Source: Anaerolineales bacterium (lineage in GTDB: Bacteria > Chloroflexota > Anaerolineae > 4572-78 > J111). Taken from it: DNA of 64,000 nucleotides. This document shows, one piece after another, positions 9,385-18,244 of the stretch (positions within the stretch are counted from its first letter, which is position 1; the number at the start of each line of letters is the position of its first letter). The stretch covers positions 124,001 to 188,000 of the forward strand of contig JACKAU010000005.1 in NCBI GenBank assembly GCA_020634855.1. Reading direction: 5' to 3'. The notes under the pieces are model-generated. The model searched no databases. It was not told where the DNA came from and worked only from the letters and a program-made list of their open reading frames with translations. The translations under genes and the position numbers were made by a program.

Positions 9385-11626
9385 TGAGCTGCTCCTGAAC
9401 TGTTTCTAGAGGTAAGAAGATAGTAAACGTACTGCCTTTGCCGATGTCGCTGGTGAGGGTGATGCTTCCTCCCATGATGATCGTGAGTTGTTTAACGATG
9501 GACAGCCCCAATCCGGAGCCGCCGTGTTCGCGGGTAATCGTCCCATCGACCTGGCGGAAGGCTTCAAATATGTATTCTTGTGCCTCGGTGGGAATGCCCG
9601 GACCTGTATCGGCGACCTGGATCGCCCACTGCTCTGGATTGGGACAAAAAATGCGGATTCTAATTTCGCCGGTCTCGGTGAATTTGATGGCATTGCCCAC
9701 CAGATTGGCTACCATTTGGCGCAGCCAGTCGATGTCGCCCATCAGCATCTCCGGCGTCTCCGGACTAACCTGGCCAATCAAGGCCAGTTCATTATATTGC
9801 GCCAGCGGGCCAAACATCGATTTGATATCGGTGACAAGGGTTGCCGGACTGAAAGGAACCAATTTTAAGGCCACCGCTCCGGTCTCGATTCGAGCCTGGT
9901 TGAGCAGATTGTTGACAAAAGATAGCAACTGATTCGTGCTGTCGATAATTTCGTTGACCGCCTCATTCTGTTCGCGGGTCAGTTCGCCAAAGACGCCGGC
10001 TTGCAGCATTTCGGCGAAGCCCAAAATTCCGCCGAGCGGCGTTCGTAAATCGTGGCTAACATTGGCCAACAACTGCGTTTTCAACCGAGAAGCTTCCAGA
10101 GCCTGATCGCGAGCCAGGGCCAACGCCTCTTCGGCCCATTTCCGGTCGGTAATATCGGTTGCTACCCCCAGTATTTGGTGAGGCACCCCCGCTTTGTTCA
10201 AAATAGGCCGTTTGATCGTTTTGCGCCACACCGTTTGACCGGCTAAGTTGGTGATTTGCTCTTCCTCAATACGGAGTTCTTGCCCGGTTTCCAATACCTG
10301 CTTTTCTTCACGCCTATATTTGTTCATCAACTCCGGACTCAGCTTAAAATCCTTATCGGTCTTGCCGAGTAAATTATCCAGGCTAGTCTTGTAGGCATCG
10401 GTAAAGGCTTTATTGGCCAAAATGTAGCGCCCGGCCGTATCTTTGGCAAAAATAAAATGGGGATTGATGTCGATGACCTGCTGTAAAAATTCGCGCTGCT
10501 GTTTCAGCGTTTCTTCCCGATCGTGAAGTTGTTTGACCATGTCATTGAAGGCGTGGGCGACTTGCCCGACCTCATTCTGGCCGGCCAACCCGATTTGATA
10601 CGAGAACTCGCCCCGGCCAATTCTAACCGCGCCGGTGCGAAGCTGATCCATCGGCCGCAGGATCAACTGGCCTAAAAAGCGTCCGGTGACCAGCATCACT
10701 ACCAAACCGAACGCAGCCAGCCCGCCGCCCAATAATAGTAACGCGGTGCGACTGGTGGCAAAGACCTCGGCAGTTGGCACTTCGGTTACAATTACCCAGG
10801 GTGTATCGACGACCGGCCGGTTGACCCCCACCACTTCGATGTTTTCAAAATTGAGATAGGTATCGCTGCCCGGCCCGGTCGCGGCCTGCAAAATCCCTTG
10901 CATCTCCGGACGGTCGCTCAAATCGGTGCGAGCTAAAGCTACTTCCGGATCGGTATGAGCGACAACGTGACCGTCAGGGTTGACAATATAGGCCTGGCCG
11001 GTTTCCCCAAAATGCAAATCGGCGACTACATCCCACAACACATTCATGCGCAGCCGGGCGGCCACGACTCCGCCATCTACCGCCGGCGTCGCCATAATTA
11101 AATAGGGCTGGCTGGTGGCCGAAATTTGCACACTACCCAGATATAATTGACCTTTTTGACTTTCCAAAAACCAAACCGATTGTGGAATAGTAAATTGATT
11201 GGCGATAATCGGGGCCTCTTGATATGCGCCGCTGATCACCTGACCGCGTTGATCCAGCCGGACGATTTCCAACAAGGCCGGATTTTGAGCCAATAGTTGA
11301 TCGAGTAGCGTAGGTTGCACAGCCAGTAGATCGGCGTCCAGCAGTCCGACGGCGTTCAAACTACTGACCGTCCGCTCCATAAACGTCGATACAACCTCGG
11401 CGGCGTAACGAGCAGCCTCATCTTGACGCTGCCGCCAGGTCCGTTGTTCTGTGTTCAGGATAAAATAGTAAACCCCAACACCGATGACTAACAGCGTGAC
11501 TAATAAAATAGCGCCCAGCAGAGTCAACAAACGCCAGCGTAGACTATGGCGACGCTTGAGCGTGAACGCATTGTTCGTGGGAGAAATTGAGGGTAAATTA
11601 GGGTCAGCTTGATTAATGGATGTCAT
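9362..11626 (-). CDS. Membrane sensor histidine kinase (Cache-HAMP-PAS-HisKA-HATPase)
   Basis: The 754-residue protein has membrane helices at about 32-57 and 293-314 that flank a periplasmic double-Cache sensor (60-285). A HAMP domain (about 315-370), a PAS domain (about 380-495), a HisKA domain with phospho-accepting His525 in NVSHDLRTPL, and an HATPase domain with N box NLVGNAIKF (641-649) and G boxes DTGPGIP and GGSGLGL follow. It senses an extracellular small molecule and should phosphorylate the adjoining receiver. It begins 58 bp after the transporter gene on the same strand and so may be the tail of the polyamine operon. A role in sensing polyamines is inference only. Confidence 0.9.
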   Translation of the reverse strand: MTSINQADPNLPSISPTNNAFTLKRRHSLRWRLLTLLGAILLVTLLVIGVGVYYFILNTEQRTWRQRQDEAARYAAEVVSTFMERTVSSLNAVGLLDADLLAVQPTLLDQLLAQNPALLEIVRLDQRGQVISGAYQEAPIIANQFTIPQSVWFLESQKGQLYLGSVQISATSQPYLIMATPAVDGGVVAARLRMNVLWDVVADLHFGETGQAYIVNPDGHVVAHTDPEVALARTDLSDRPEMQGILQAATGPGSDTYLNFENIEVVGVNRPVVDTPWVIVTEVPTAEVFATSRTALLLLGGGLAAFGLVVMLVTGRFLGQLILRPMDQLRTGAVRIGRGEFSYQIGLAGQNEVGQVAHAFNDMVKQLHDREETLKQQREFLQQVIDINPHFIFAKDTAGRYILANKAFTDAYKTSLDNLLGKTDKDFKLSPELMNKYRREEKQVLETGQELRIEEEQITNLAGQTVWRKTIKRPILNKAGVPHQILGVATDITDRKWAEEALALARDQALEASRLKTQLLANVSHDLRTPLGGILGFAEMLQAGVFGELTREQNEAVNEIIDSTNQLLSFVNNLLNQARIETGAVALKLVPFSPATLVTDIKSMFGPLAQYNELALIGQVSPETPEMLMGDIDWLRQMVANLVGNAIKFTETGEIRIRIFCPNPEQWAIQVADTGPGIPTEAQEYIFEAFRQVDGTITREHGGSGLGLSIVKQLTIIMGGSITLTSDIGKGSTFTIFLPLETVQEQLNGKQHTH

Positions 11627-11684
11627 TTAAAGTCATGGTCTGATAGCTGGAATTGCCCTGACTCCATTCTATCAGAAAGTTATC

Positions 11685-14600
11685 TTACTTACCAGGCGGC
11701 GGCAGAGAAATATCTTGATAGGCCAGTGTGTTCATCTGAAAATGAGCATTTCGTAAATAGCGGACCAGTACTTGGATGATTTTTCGGGCGATGGTGCTGT
11801 GGTCGTCCAGTAGCTCCAAAAATGCGTCCTGATCGAGCCGGAACAGCCGGCTCTCTTCCAGCGCGGTTACGGTGGCCGTTCTCGGCCCCGGATCGAGCAA
11901 GGAAAATTCGCCAAATACTTCGCTCTCGCCCAGTTTGGCAATGACGCGCCCCTCATCGTGAACATTGACTTGACCATCGATAATGATGAAAAGTGAACTG
12001 CCTAAACTGCCTTTCTCGATAATGGGCTCGCCCGCTTTGGCCCGCACCTCTTCCATAACTACGGCCACTTCGGCCAGAACTTCTTCCGGAGTCTCGGCAA
12101 AAATAGCAACGGATTTTAATAGTAGAATTCTTTCAACTAAGGATAACATTTTCTTCTCTTCATTCACTGATGGATGACCATTATGACGCTGGGGGCCTCC
12201 CCGGCCATTCTTGACCACAGTGGCGTAGGTCGCCGGGTCCAGATTTTGCGCCGTAAATAGCGCCGAATTTCGGACCAGTTTGTCGGAAGTGTTGGCCGCT
12301 TTCGCTGCCGCCGAGGCCAGTTCCGCCAACCCTAATTTCGCCGCCAGATGCAAGGCCGCGGCTCTGGTCCAGGGATAGAGTCGATCCGCCGTGGCGGTGA
12401 TGATTTCATACAAATAGCGATCTCGGCTGCCCGGCGGCTGTGGAAAAATCGCTTCCAATTCGGCCAGCCGCTGCGGTAAGGTCAAATTATCGAGCAGTGG
12501 TAACACCAACGCCTTTAATTCAGACGAAAGTGTAATGTCGATAATCTCCAGCGCGTACGTTTTCTGCTTGTCCCATGCTGTTTCCGGCAGCAAAGCGTCC
12601 GTATCCAGAATAGCCTGGGCGGACAAGATCGTTGGCCGCAGATAGATAAAGGACAGCAGCCAGAACAGCCGCCGCCGATATCGAACCAACTCCTGTTGGA
12701 GAGCGGTTTCGAGCAGCGACAGCCGGGTATCGTCAGCCAGATTGACCAGGGCCGCCAGAACCCAGGTGGCCTGGGCGACCTCAGTTCTAATCGATTGGAT
12801 GAGCATCGGGCGCTCGGATTCGGCGGCCTGGTAGTGACAGTGGCCGAGCGCCGTCAGAATTTCGGTTCTAACCTGGACATCGGGAAAATCTAGATATTTG
12901 ATTAAAAGGGCGCCGGCCTGGGAGCTGCGAATACGACCGCAAACCTGGATCAACTGGACAAACATTTCTTTATGGGGTTCATGAGTAGCCAGCGCTGTTT
13001 CAAGTTGAGGGATAATTTTTTCACCAGCCGCTGCCAGCGCGGCCAAAGCGGTTCGCCGCACGTGAGGCGTATTCAGACTTTGAATAACCGCATCCCAAAT
13101 CGTTGGATCATACAATCTTTTGGTAGCTAACAAGGCGGCTTCTCGAACCGCGACGTTATCATCGGCGAGCAGCTTCAGTAAAAGCGGATTCAAATCAGCC
13201 GGGGCGGCCTCGCCCATAACTTGAGCCGCCAAGATACGCTCGTCCAACTGGGGAGAGTTAGCCCAGCCGATCAATTTGTCTTTTACAGCGGTGTAGCGAG
13301 GGCCAATCGGCTCTAACTGCCGCAACAGGCCGGTCATCGCGCCCAATCGAATTTGGAAGTTGTCACTGACCAAAGCGTCGCAAAGCTCATCGAGCACCGT
13401 CTCACCCCCCAATCGGGCCAGCGTACGCAGCGCGACGCCGCGCACCTTGGCCTCGGGGTCCGTGTCCGCCAACTGTTTGACGGCCGGTAAAGCCGCCGTG
13501 AGCGCCAGGGCTTCGATGCGTTCCAGCGCCGCCAGCCGGATTTCAGCCGCCGGGTGAGTCAGCAGTTCTTGTAAAAATTGGGGCATCGACTGTGGGGCCA
13601 GTTCCTCCAACTTCGCCAGCGAGTAGTTGACCACGCCGACATGCGAGCTGCGCAGTCCGGCTTTGAAAATACCGATGTGGGTTTGATTAATGTCGATCGT
13701 TGTTTCGACCAGCCGGCGTTTGGCCAGCGCTTGCAGCAAGACAGTCGGGTACAGGCGATTAATCCAGATGACCACGCCGATCCAGGCGATCAGCACCCCA
13801 ATCAGCAAATACATAATCTGCAACGTACTAAAGCCAAACGCGGCGCTAAGCCCAATCAGCAGCAACCCGGCCACACCGCCGGCCGTCGGCTTGACCATGC
13901 TTTCGACCACGGTTTGCGCCCGGAGACGCAGACGCTCCGGCAGCGGTTCGTACAACACCTGCCAGGCCGCTCGATTGATGGTGTAGGCTAATATCTCGTT
14001 CAAGAATCGGATCACGACCACCAGCCAAAACAGCGCGACAGCGGCTTCGAACAGTGTGCCCACTCCAGCCGTTAAAGTTACGCCGATCAAAATTGTCACT
14101 GGCATTAACAGCAAACCCCAATACAACCCGTAACGGCTGATCACCCGACCAGAAACAAACGCCCCCAAAATCAACGTCAATAGACTGGACAGGCCAAAAA
14201 AGAGCCCCAAAAAGCTGGCCAGATCATCCGCATTGGGGAAATTGATTTCGACCTGATCATAAAAGGCATTATCCAGAGCGTAAAAAGAGAGGGCGTATAA
14301 GCCGGCCAGGGCAAAAATCAAAACTACATAATTATTTTTGAACAGATCGAGCAGCGATTGGTCGGCCTGAATATCCGGCGTTTCCTCCGGCTCCGCGTCC
14401 GTAGTCGGGACGGCAAAGCGCAAGATGTATGTTTGAACCAGCAGCGCCCCCAAAAAGCTGGCCGAAGTGACCACCAGCAAATTGGCTGTTCCGACCAGCC
14501 GCACAAACACCGGCACCATAAACCCGGCCGTGGCCTCCGACAACGTCAGGCCGATACCGATCAAACCGAACAAGCGCTTGCCCTGCCGCAGGTCAAACAG

Positions 14601-15008
14601 ATGAACAGCCATACTCCAGAAACCCAAATTGGCCAAGGCCCAACTGACCTCGTACCAAACGGCCAAACCGGGCAGCACCCACGGCGTGTCGGTTACTTGT
14701 AAAATGAAGCGAAAGCCGAACGGCACCACGGCCAAAATAAAAAGATTGATCGACACAAACCGGACAAACGTGATTCGTTTTTCCAACGTGGTATAAGCCA
14801 GGCCGCTCAGGGTGGTGACAATGGCAAATCCAATGTAGATGTAAGGAATAATCTGGGCGCTGAACGATTCCAACAAAAGGCTATAGGCCGCTGTTTCGGT
14901 GATGAGGGCCGGGATGCCCATAAACATGGCGTAGATGAGCATCCAACTCACCAGCCGGCCTTCACCAGGGCGAATATTCAAAGTGGATAATATTTTGGGA
15001 CGGTTCAT
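11685..15008 (-). CDS. MFS/NTT-like transporter fused to HEAT repeats and a cNMP-binding domain
   Basis: The 1107-residue protein has three parts. Residues 1 to about 430 hold about 12 membrane helices and begin with LNIRPGEGRLVSW, as in the nucleotide-transporter-like (NTT/Npt) branch of the MFS fold. Residues of about 450-900 form HEAT-like repeats (AAEIRLAALERIEAL, EAKVRGVALRTLARLG, VAVREAALLATKRL). Residues of about 965-1090 form a cyclic-nucleotide-binding domain with the phosphate cassette FGEFSLLDPGPRTATV, in which the Glu and Arg needed for cNMP binding are kept. The natural reading is a transporter gated or anchored by a cytoplasmic cNMP sensor. Its ATG sits directly at the stop of the preceding methyltransferase gene, with no gap. 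The substrate is not shown by the sequence; nucleotides are the family precedent, and a methylated amine is suggested only by the operon. Confidence 0.82.
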   Translation of the reverse strand: MNRPKILSTLNIRPGEGRLVSWMLIYAMFMGIPALITETAAYSLLLESFSAQIIPYIYIGFAIVTTLSGLAYTTLEKRITFVRFVSINLFILAVVPFGFRFILQVTDTPWVLPGLAVWYEVSWALANLGFWSMAVHLFDLRQGKRLFGLIGIGLTLSEATAGFMVPVFVRLVGTANLLVVTSASFLGALLVQTYILRFAVPTTDAEPEETPDIQADQSLLDLFKNNYVVLIFALAGLYALSFYALDNAFYDQVEINFPNADDLASFLGLFFGLSSLLTLILGAFVSGRVISRYGLYWGLLLMPVTILIGVTLTAGVGTLFEAAVALFWLVVVIRFLNEILAYTINRAAWQVLYEPLPERLRLRAQTVVESMVKPTAGGVAGLLLIGLSAAFGFSTLQIMYLLIGVLIAWIGVVIWINRLYPTVLLQALAKRRLVETTIDINQTHIGIFKAGLRSSHVGVVNYSLAKLEELAPQSMPQFLQELLTHPAAEIRLAALERIEALALTAALPAVKQLADTDPEAKVRGVALRTLARLGGETVLDELCDALVSDNFQIRLGAMTGLLRQLEPIGPRYTAVKDKLIGWANSPQLDERILAAQVMGEAAPADLNPLLLKLLADDNVAVREAALLATKRLYDPTIWDAVIQSLNTPHVRRTALAALAAAGEKIIPQLETALATHEPHKEMFVQLIQVCGRIRSSQAGALLIKYLDFPDVQVRTEILTALGHCHYQAAESERPMLIQSIRTEVAQATWVLAALVNLADDTRLSLLETALQQELVRYRRRLFWLLSFIYLRPTILSAQAILDTDALLPETAWDKQKTYALEIIDITLSSELKALVLPLLDNLTLPQRLAELEAIFPQPPGSRDRYLYEIITATADRLYPWTRAAALHLAAKLGLAELASAAAKAANTSDKLVRNSALFTAQNLDPATYATVVKNGRGGPQRHNGHPSVNEEKKMLSLVERILLLKSVAIFAETPEEVLAEVAVVMEEVRAKAGEPIIEKGSLGSSLFIIIDGQVNVHDEGRVIAKLGESEVFGEFSLLDPGPRTATVTALEESRLFRLDQDAFLELLDDHSTIARKIIQVLVRYLRNAHFQMNTLAYQDISLPPPGK

Positions 15009-15776
15009 CTAGGTGGCTGCTTTTTGAGCGACGGCCGAGATCAACCCGACGTAGTCACGTGCATCGGGCGCGGTCATCGTTTCGATCTGAAAGGTATCGG
15101 CCCGAAAACCGGCTTCGATATACCCCTGGTAGACATCATCGACCGTCAGGGGCAGCACCGGGAAGTTTTTATCGCCGATCGAGTAGCCCTCGGTACCGGA
15201 CACCAGGCTCACCAGCAGCCGGCCCTCTGGCGCGATGAGCGTGCGGCAGACATTGCCCATTACCCACCGCCACTCATCGATATCGGCCGACATCGCATCA
15301 AGGCTGGTTTGGGCCACAACCAGATCATACTTTTGGGTGTCCGGGCCAAGCGGAGACGTATCGAGCGCGTTGCAGCGTAGCAGCCGCGTGACTTTGCGCC
15401 GCATATCGGCGGCGCGTTGCTCCACAGCGACCGGCGTGACCGGAATGTTTTCTTCCTCTAAAGTCATTTCGATGTATGGCCCCCAGTCGAAGGCGTCCGG
15501 CTCGGCGGCCAACCAGCGCCGCACTTCGGCGAGATTGGCCGGCAGGTAGTCGCAAAAGTGGATTTCACGTGAGGCGGGGGCCAGCGTCGCGACGGCGAAG
15601 AGCGTTGGTCCGCCGCCCAATTCCAGGGTCAGTAGATCGGCGGGCATAGTTTGCAGCGCCGTGACCATAAATTGGGTCACAAATCGATCTTCGGCATCGG
15701 GGCCGGTGTAGTAGGTATTGAGATAAGCCTGCGGATCGAATTCGGTTGCATAGTTACGGCTGAGAGTTGTTTCCAT
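15009..15776 (-). CDS. SAM methyltransferase, NNMT/PNMT/TEMT-like, copy 1
   Basis: The 255-residue protein has the family features of small-amine N-methyltransferases: YYTGPDAEDRF near the N-terminus, SAM motif I LELGGGPTLFAVA (about 55-67), the acidic pocket HFCDYLPANL, and a long insertion rich in charged residues before motif IV. Known relatives methylate amines such as nicotinamide, phenylethanolamine or thioethers. It is a clear paralogue of the gene just upstream, with the same order of motifs. Its ATG overlaps the upstream stop (TAATG, one base shared), and its own stop touches the transporter start, so all three genes are translationally coupled. The substrate is probably an amine from the neighbouring spermidine pathway, which is inference. 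Confidence 0.8.
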   Translation of the reverse strand: METTLSRNYATEFDPQAYLNTYYTGPDAEDRFVTQFMVTALQTMPADLLTLELGGGPTLFAVATLAPASREIHFCDYLPANLAEVRRWLAAEPDAFDWGPYIEMTLEEENIPVTPVAVEQRAADMRRKVTRLLRCNALDTSPLGPDTQKYDLVVAQTSLDAMSADIDEWRWVMGNVCRTLIAPEGRLLVSLVSGTEGYSIGDKNFPVLPLTVDDVYQGYIEAGFRADTFQIETMTAPDARDYVGLISAVAQKAAT

Positions 15777-16684
15777 TATAGGGTCTTTCGGTCAGAGTTT
15801 ATGGAGTTGGTGAAGTTGGTAGAGTTTATGGAGTTTATGGAGTTGGTAGGGTTGATAGAGTTTGTAGGATTGATAGAGTTCGTAGAGTTGATGGCGTTGG
15901 TGGTGGTTGGGATGTGGGTGGATGGATTTTTTTGGGCGATAGCGTAGGCGACGCCGGTGAATTCGTATTTGGCGGCGGCGGGGATGCTGGCGAGTTGGAA
16001 GGTGTGGGGATCGTAACCGGCGGCCAGGTAGCCCTGGTAGATCGCCTCAACTGATAAATCGACACAGGGAAATACTTTTGAGCCGACGGTGTTGCGGGTC
16101 GCGCCGGTGGTGACGGCGATAAAGAGCCGGCCGCCCGGTTTGACCAAGGTGGTGATATGGTGCATCACTTGCTGCCATTGGGCCGGCGTGGCGGCGGCGA
16201 CATCGGTACAGTGCGGCGCTAAGACCAGATCGTATTGGCCGGCGCAGTCGCCGAGCGGCGCGTGTTGTAAGACATCGCACGGCAGGAGTCGAGTGAGTTT
16301 GCGGCGCATTTCGGCGGCGCGCTGCTCCACGGCGGCCGGGGTGGCCGGTAGATTCGCTTTGAGCAGCGCCACTTGAATGAAGGGCCGCCAGTCGAACGCA
16401 TCCGGTTGGCCATCGAGCCAGCGCCGGACTTCGGCCAGGTTGGCCGGCACATAGTCGCAAAAATGAATCTCGCGGGCGTGGGACGCCACCGCCGCTGCCG
16501 AATGAAGAGTGGGTCCGCCGCCCACCTCCAGCACCATTAAATCGGGGGGCAGAGACTGCACCGCCTCGACTAAAAATTGAATATTGAAAATATGCTCCTC
16601 GTCTGGGCCGTCGTAGCATTCGGCCAGATAGGCTTTGGGATCAAAGGCGGCGATGTAATCGCTGCCGGTGGGTGGTGTGATCAT
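15776..16684 (-). CDS. SAM methyltransferase, NNMT/PNMT/TEMT-like, copy 2, with Asn/Ser/Thr tail
   Basis: The 302-residue protein matches copy 1 throughout its core: CYDGPDEEHIF, motif I LEVGGGPTLHSAA, HFCDYVPANLAEVRRWL, and a C-terminal strand AYAIAQK. Copy 1 stops just after the equivalent strand. This one instead carries about 50 extra residues made of repeating NSINPT-like units, encoded by a tandem DNA repeat. The tail has no recognisable fold and probably arose when repeat DNA was read through. The gene starts 2 bp after the speE stop and overlaps copy 1 by one base. Two paralogues suggest successive methylations of one substrate, or a heterodimer. Confidence 0.8.
   Translation of the reverse strand: MITPPTGSDYIAAFDPKAYLAECYDGPDEEHIFNIQFLVEAVQSLPPDLMVLEVGGGPTLHSAAAVASHAREIHFCDYVPANLAEVRRWLDGQPDAFDWRPFIQVALLKANLPATPAAVEQRAAEMRRKLTRLLPCDVLQHAPLGDCAGQYDLVLAPHCTDVAAATPAQWQQVMHHITTLVKPGGRLFIAVTTGATRNTVGSKVFPCVDLSVEAIYQGYLAAGYDPHTFQLASIPAAAKYEFTGVAYAIAQKNPSTHIPTTTNAINSTNSINPTNSINPTNSINSINSTNFTNSINSDRKTL
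15795..15905. repeat. Short tandem repeat inside the methyltransferase 3' end
   Basis: Variants of a 9-18 bp unit such as GAGTTTGTAGGATTGATA run through this stretch, read on the minus strand as Asn-Ser-Ile-Asn-Pro-Thr repeats. The base composition differs from the core of the gene. Confidence 0.7.
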
Positions 16685-16686
16685 GG

Positions 16687-17592
16687 TTAGTAAGGCACAA
16701 AGCTGGCGTTAGGTTTGAAACAGTTAGGCAGCGCAAACGCGGCCGCGTGAACGCCCGCGTTGTAAAACTGCATTAGCTCAACCGGAATGCGCTCGATGTG
16801 CGCCGGTTGGCCAGGATCAAGGTCTAGATTGGTCATTAGAAACACGCCCATATGGCCGTACTTCATCGAGGGATCGATGAAATAGTAATAGTGGACGTTG
16901 TCGAAATACGTTTTGGCCAGGGCCGAGGTGCTGGCATACCAGCCCGACTCCGGCCAGACCCAGCCGCCCAGCGCGGTAATGAGGCCGTCGTCGGTAATGG
17001 CCTGGGTCAGCTTTTGATAAAATTTTTCGGTCCAGAGTGACGCGGCCCGATCCTCGAGCGGGTCGGTGCCATCGACGATAATCAGATCGAATTCATTGCG
17101 GTAGTCGATATCGGCCCCATCCATCGCTAAAAACTCGACCCGGTCATCGTGATATTGCTGTAACTCCGGCATGTGCCGCCGGCACAGCTCGACCACATCG
17201 GCATCGATGTCGATCCAAACGATGCGCTCCAGATAGGGGTGTTTGCCCAGTTGGTTGACTACCCCGCCGTCGCCGCCGCCGATAACCAGAACGTTTTTGG
17301 GCCGGTTAGGCGCGACAGCCAGCGGGACGTTGGTGATCATTTCGTGGTAGCAGAAGTTATCGGCCACTGTCATTTGGATAAATCCATCCAAGACCAACAT
17401 CTTGCCGTGAAATGTGGTCTCGTAAATGGCGATGTGCTGAAACGGCGACCGCCGCTCTTCAACCAATGCTTCAATGCGAATGGCCGTCAATTGGGCTGAC
17501 CGCTGGCTGCGATCATCGTCCAACAGATAGCGCCCGTTAGTGACGCCATTTTGATACTCGACAATAACGCCTGATGTTCCACTTTTAGTCAT
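16687..17592 (-). CDS. speE: Polyamine aminopropyltransferase (spermidine synthase-like)
   Basis: The 301-residue protein transfers an aminopropyl group from decarboxylated SAM to a diamine. It has the family order: YHEM (82-85), the nucleotide loop VIGGGDGG (103-110), the acidic strand WIDIDADVV, and DGTDP (174-178) with the catalytic Asp. Two substrate-pocket motifs are unusual. The GP that normally follows DxTDP is replaced (DPLEDRA instead of DPxGPx), and the PTYPxG-type motif reads PSMKYG. The acceptor may therefore differ from putrescine. An AGGTGA site precedes the ATG at 17592. The gene is 29 bp after speH, which supplies the co-substrate, and 2 bp before the first methyltransferase gene. 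Confidence 0.88.
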   Translation of the reverse strand: MTKSGTSGVIVEYQNGVTNGRYLLDDDRSQRSAQLTAIRIEALVEERRSPFQHIAIYETTFHGKMLVLDGFIQMTVADNFCYHEMITNVPLAVAPNRPKNVLVIGGGDGGVVNQLGKHPYLERIVWIDIDADVVELCRRHMPELQQYHDDRVEFLAMDGADIDYRNEFDLIIVDGTDPLEDRAASLWTEKFYQKLTQAITDDGLITALGGWVWPESGWYASTSALAKTYFDNVHYYYFIDPSMKYGHMGVFLMTNLDLDPGQPAHIERIPVELMQFYNAGVHAAAFALPNCFKPNASFVPY

Positions 17593-17621
17593 AAGTCACC
17601 TCTCTAAACAGAATTGGCGCG

Positions 17622-18014
17622 TCAAAGCTCGGCTTTGACACACAGCTTAACCGGAATAAATTTGCGCTCCAACAATTTTGATACCACCCACTGCGCTCTA
17701 AATTTTTCGGCCAAAAATGCCTCAACGGCCGCAAAATCGGTATCAAGATTGCACGAATAAAGATCGAGCGAGACGTAATTGTGTTCCGGCCAGGTATGGA
17801 TAGAGAGATGGCTCTCTTCCAAAACCAACACCGCGGAATAACCTTCGGGTGAAAAGTGATGTTCCACTTGCCCCACCACCGTCACCCGCGCCACTTGCGC
17901 CGCCCGTTTAAGAATAGTCAGAATATAGCCGCGATCTCGAATAATCTCCGGATCGCAGCCGGACAGATCAATAATGACGTGTTTGCCAATGACCGATTGA
18001 TTAAATGAAATCAT
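17622..18014 (-). CDS. speH: S-adenosylmethionine decarboxylase proenzyme
   Basis: The protein decarboxylates SAM to give the aminopropyl donor for spermidine synthesis, using a pyruvoyl group made by self-cleavage. The cleavage motif EESHLSIHTWPE is present, with Ser68 as the expected pyruvoyl precursor when the ATG at 18014 is used. This start gives 130 residues, the normal size for the bacterial class 1B enzyme. The upstream start at 18047 would extend the protein into the 165-bp palindrome and add residues the family lacks, so I rejected it. It heads the speH-speE-methyltransferase-transporter run. Confidence 0.93.
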   Translation of the reverse strand: MISFNQSVIGKHVIIDLSGCDPEIIRDRGYILTILKRAAQVARVTVVGQVEHHFSPEGYSAVLVLEESHLSIHTWPEHNYVSLDLYSCNLDTDFAAVEAFLAEKFRAQWVVSKLLERKFIPVKLCVKAEL

Positions 18015-18038
18015 CTTTAAGTCACGCTCCCGGCTACT

Positions 18039-18203
18039 CAATATCATGAAGTTAAGCGATGAAAGTATCCCGAGTAGCGTGAAACGGAGTGGAGCGCGTA
18101 TCGAGGGGTGCGGCTACGCCGACGATTCGAGGCTGCCCCGCACCCCTCGATACGGTTTCGCTCCGCTCACCTACTCGGGATGCTACCTAACTTAATGATA
18201 TTG
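18039..18203. repeat. 165-bp imperfect palindrome in the speH leader
   Basis: Arms beginning CAATATCATGAAGTTA (18039) and ending in its near complement (18203) enclose further paired blocks, including TCCCGAGTAG with CTACTCGGGA and TATCGAGGGGTGCGG with CCGCACCCCTCGATA. The whole can fold into one long hairpin. No T-run follows, so a simple terminator is unlikely; a MITE-like insertion or an RNA-level control element between potD and speH fits better. Confidence 0.75.
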
Positions 18204-18244
18204 GGTGGCAACTTGAGTTAATTATTAAAAATCGGAATAAAGAT

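Noticed and set aside
18015..18047. Longer SpeH start
   Set aside because: It lies partly in the palindrome and exceeds the family length.
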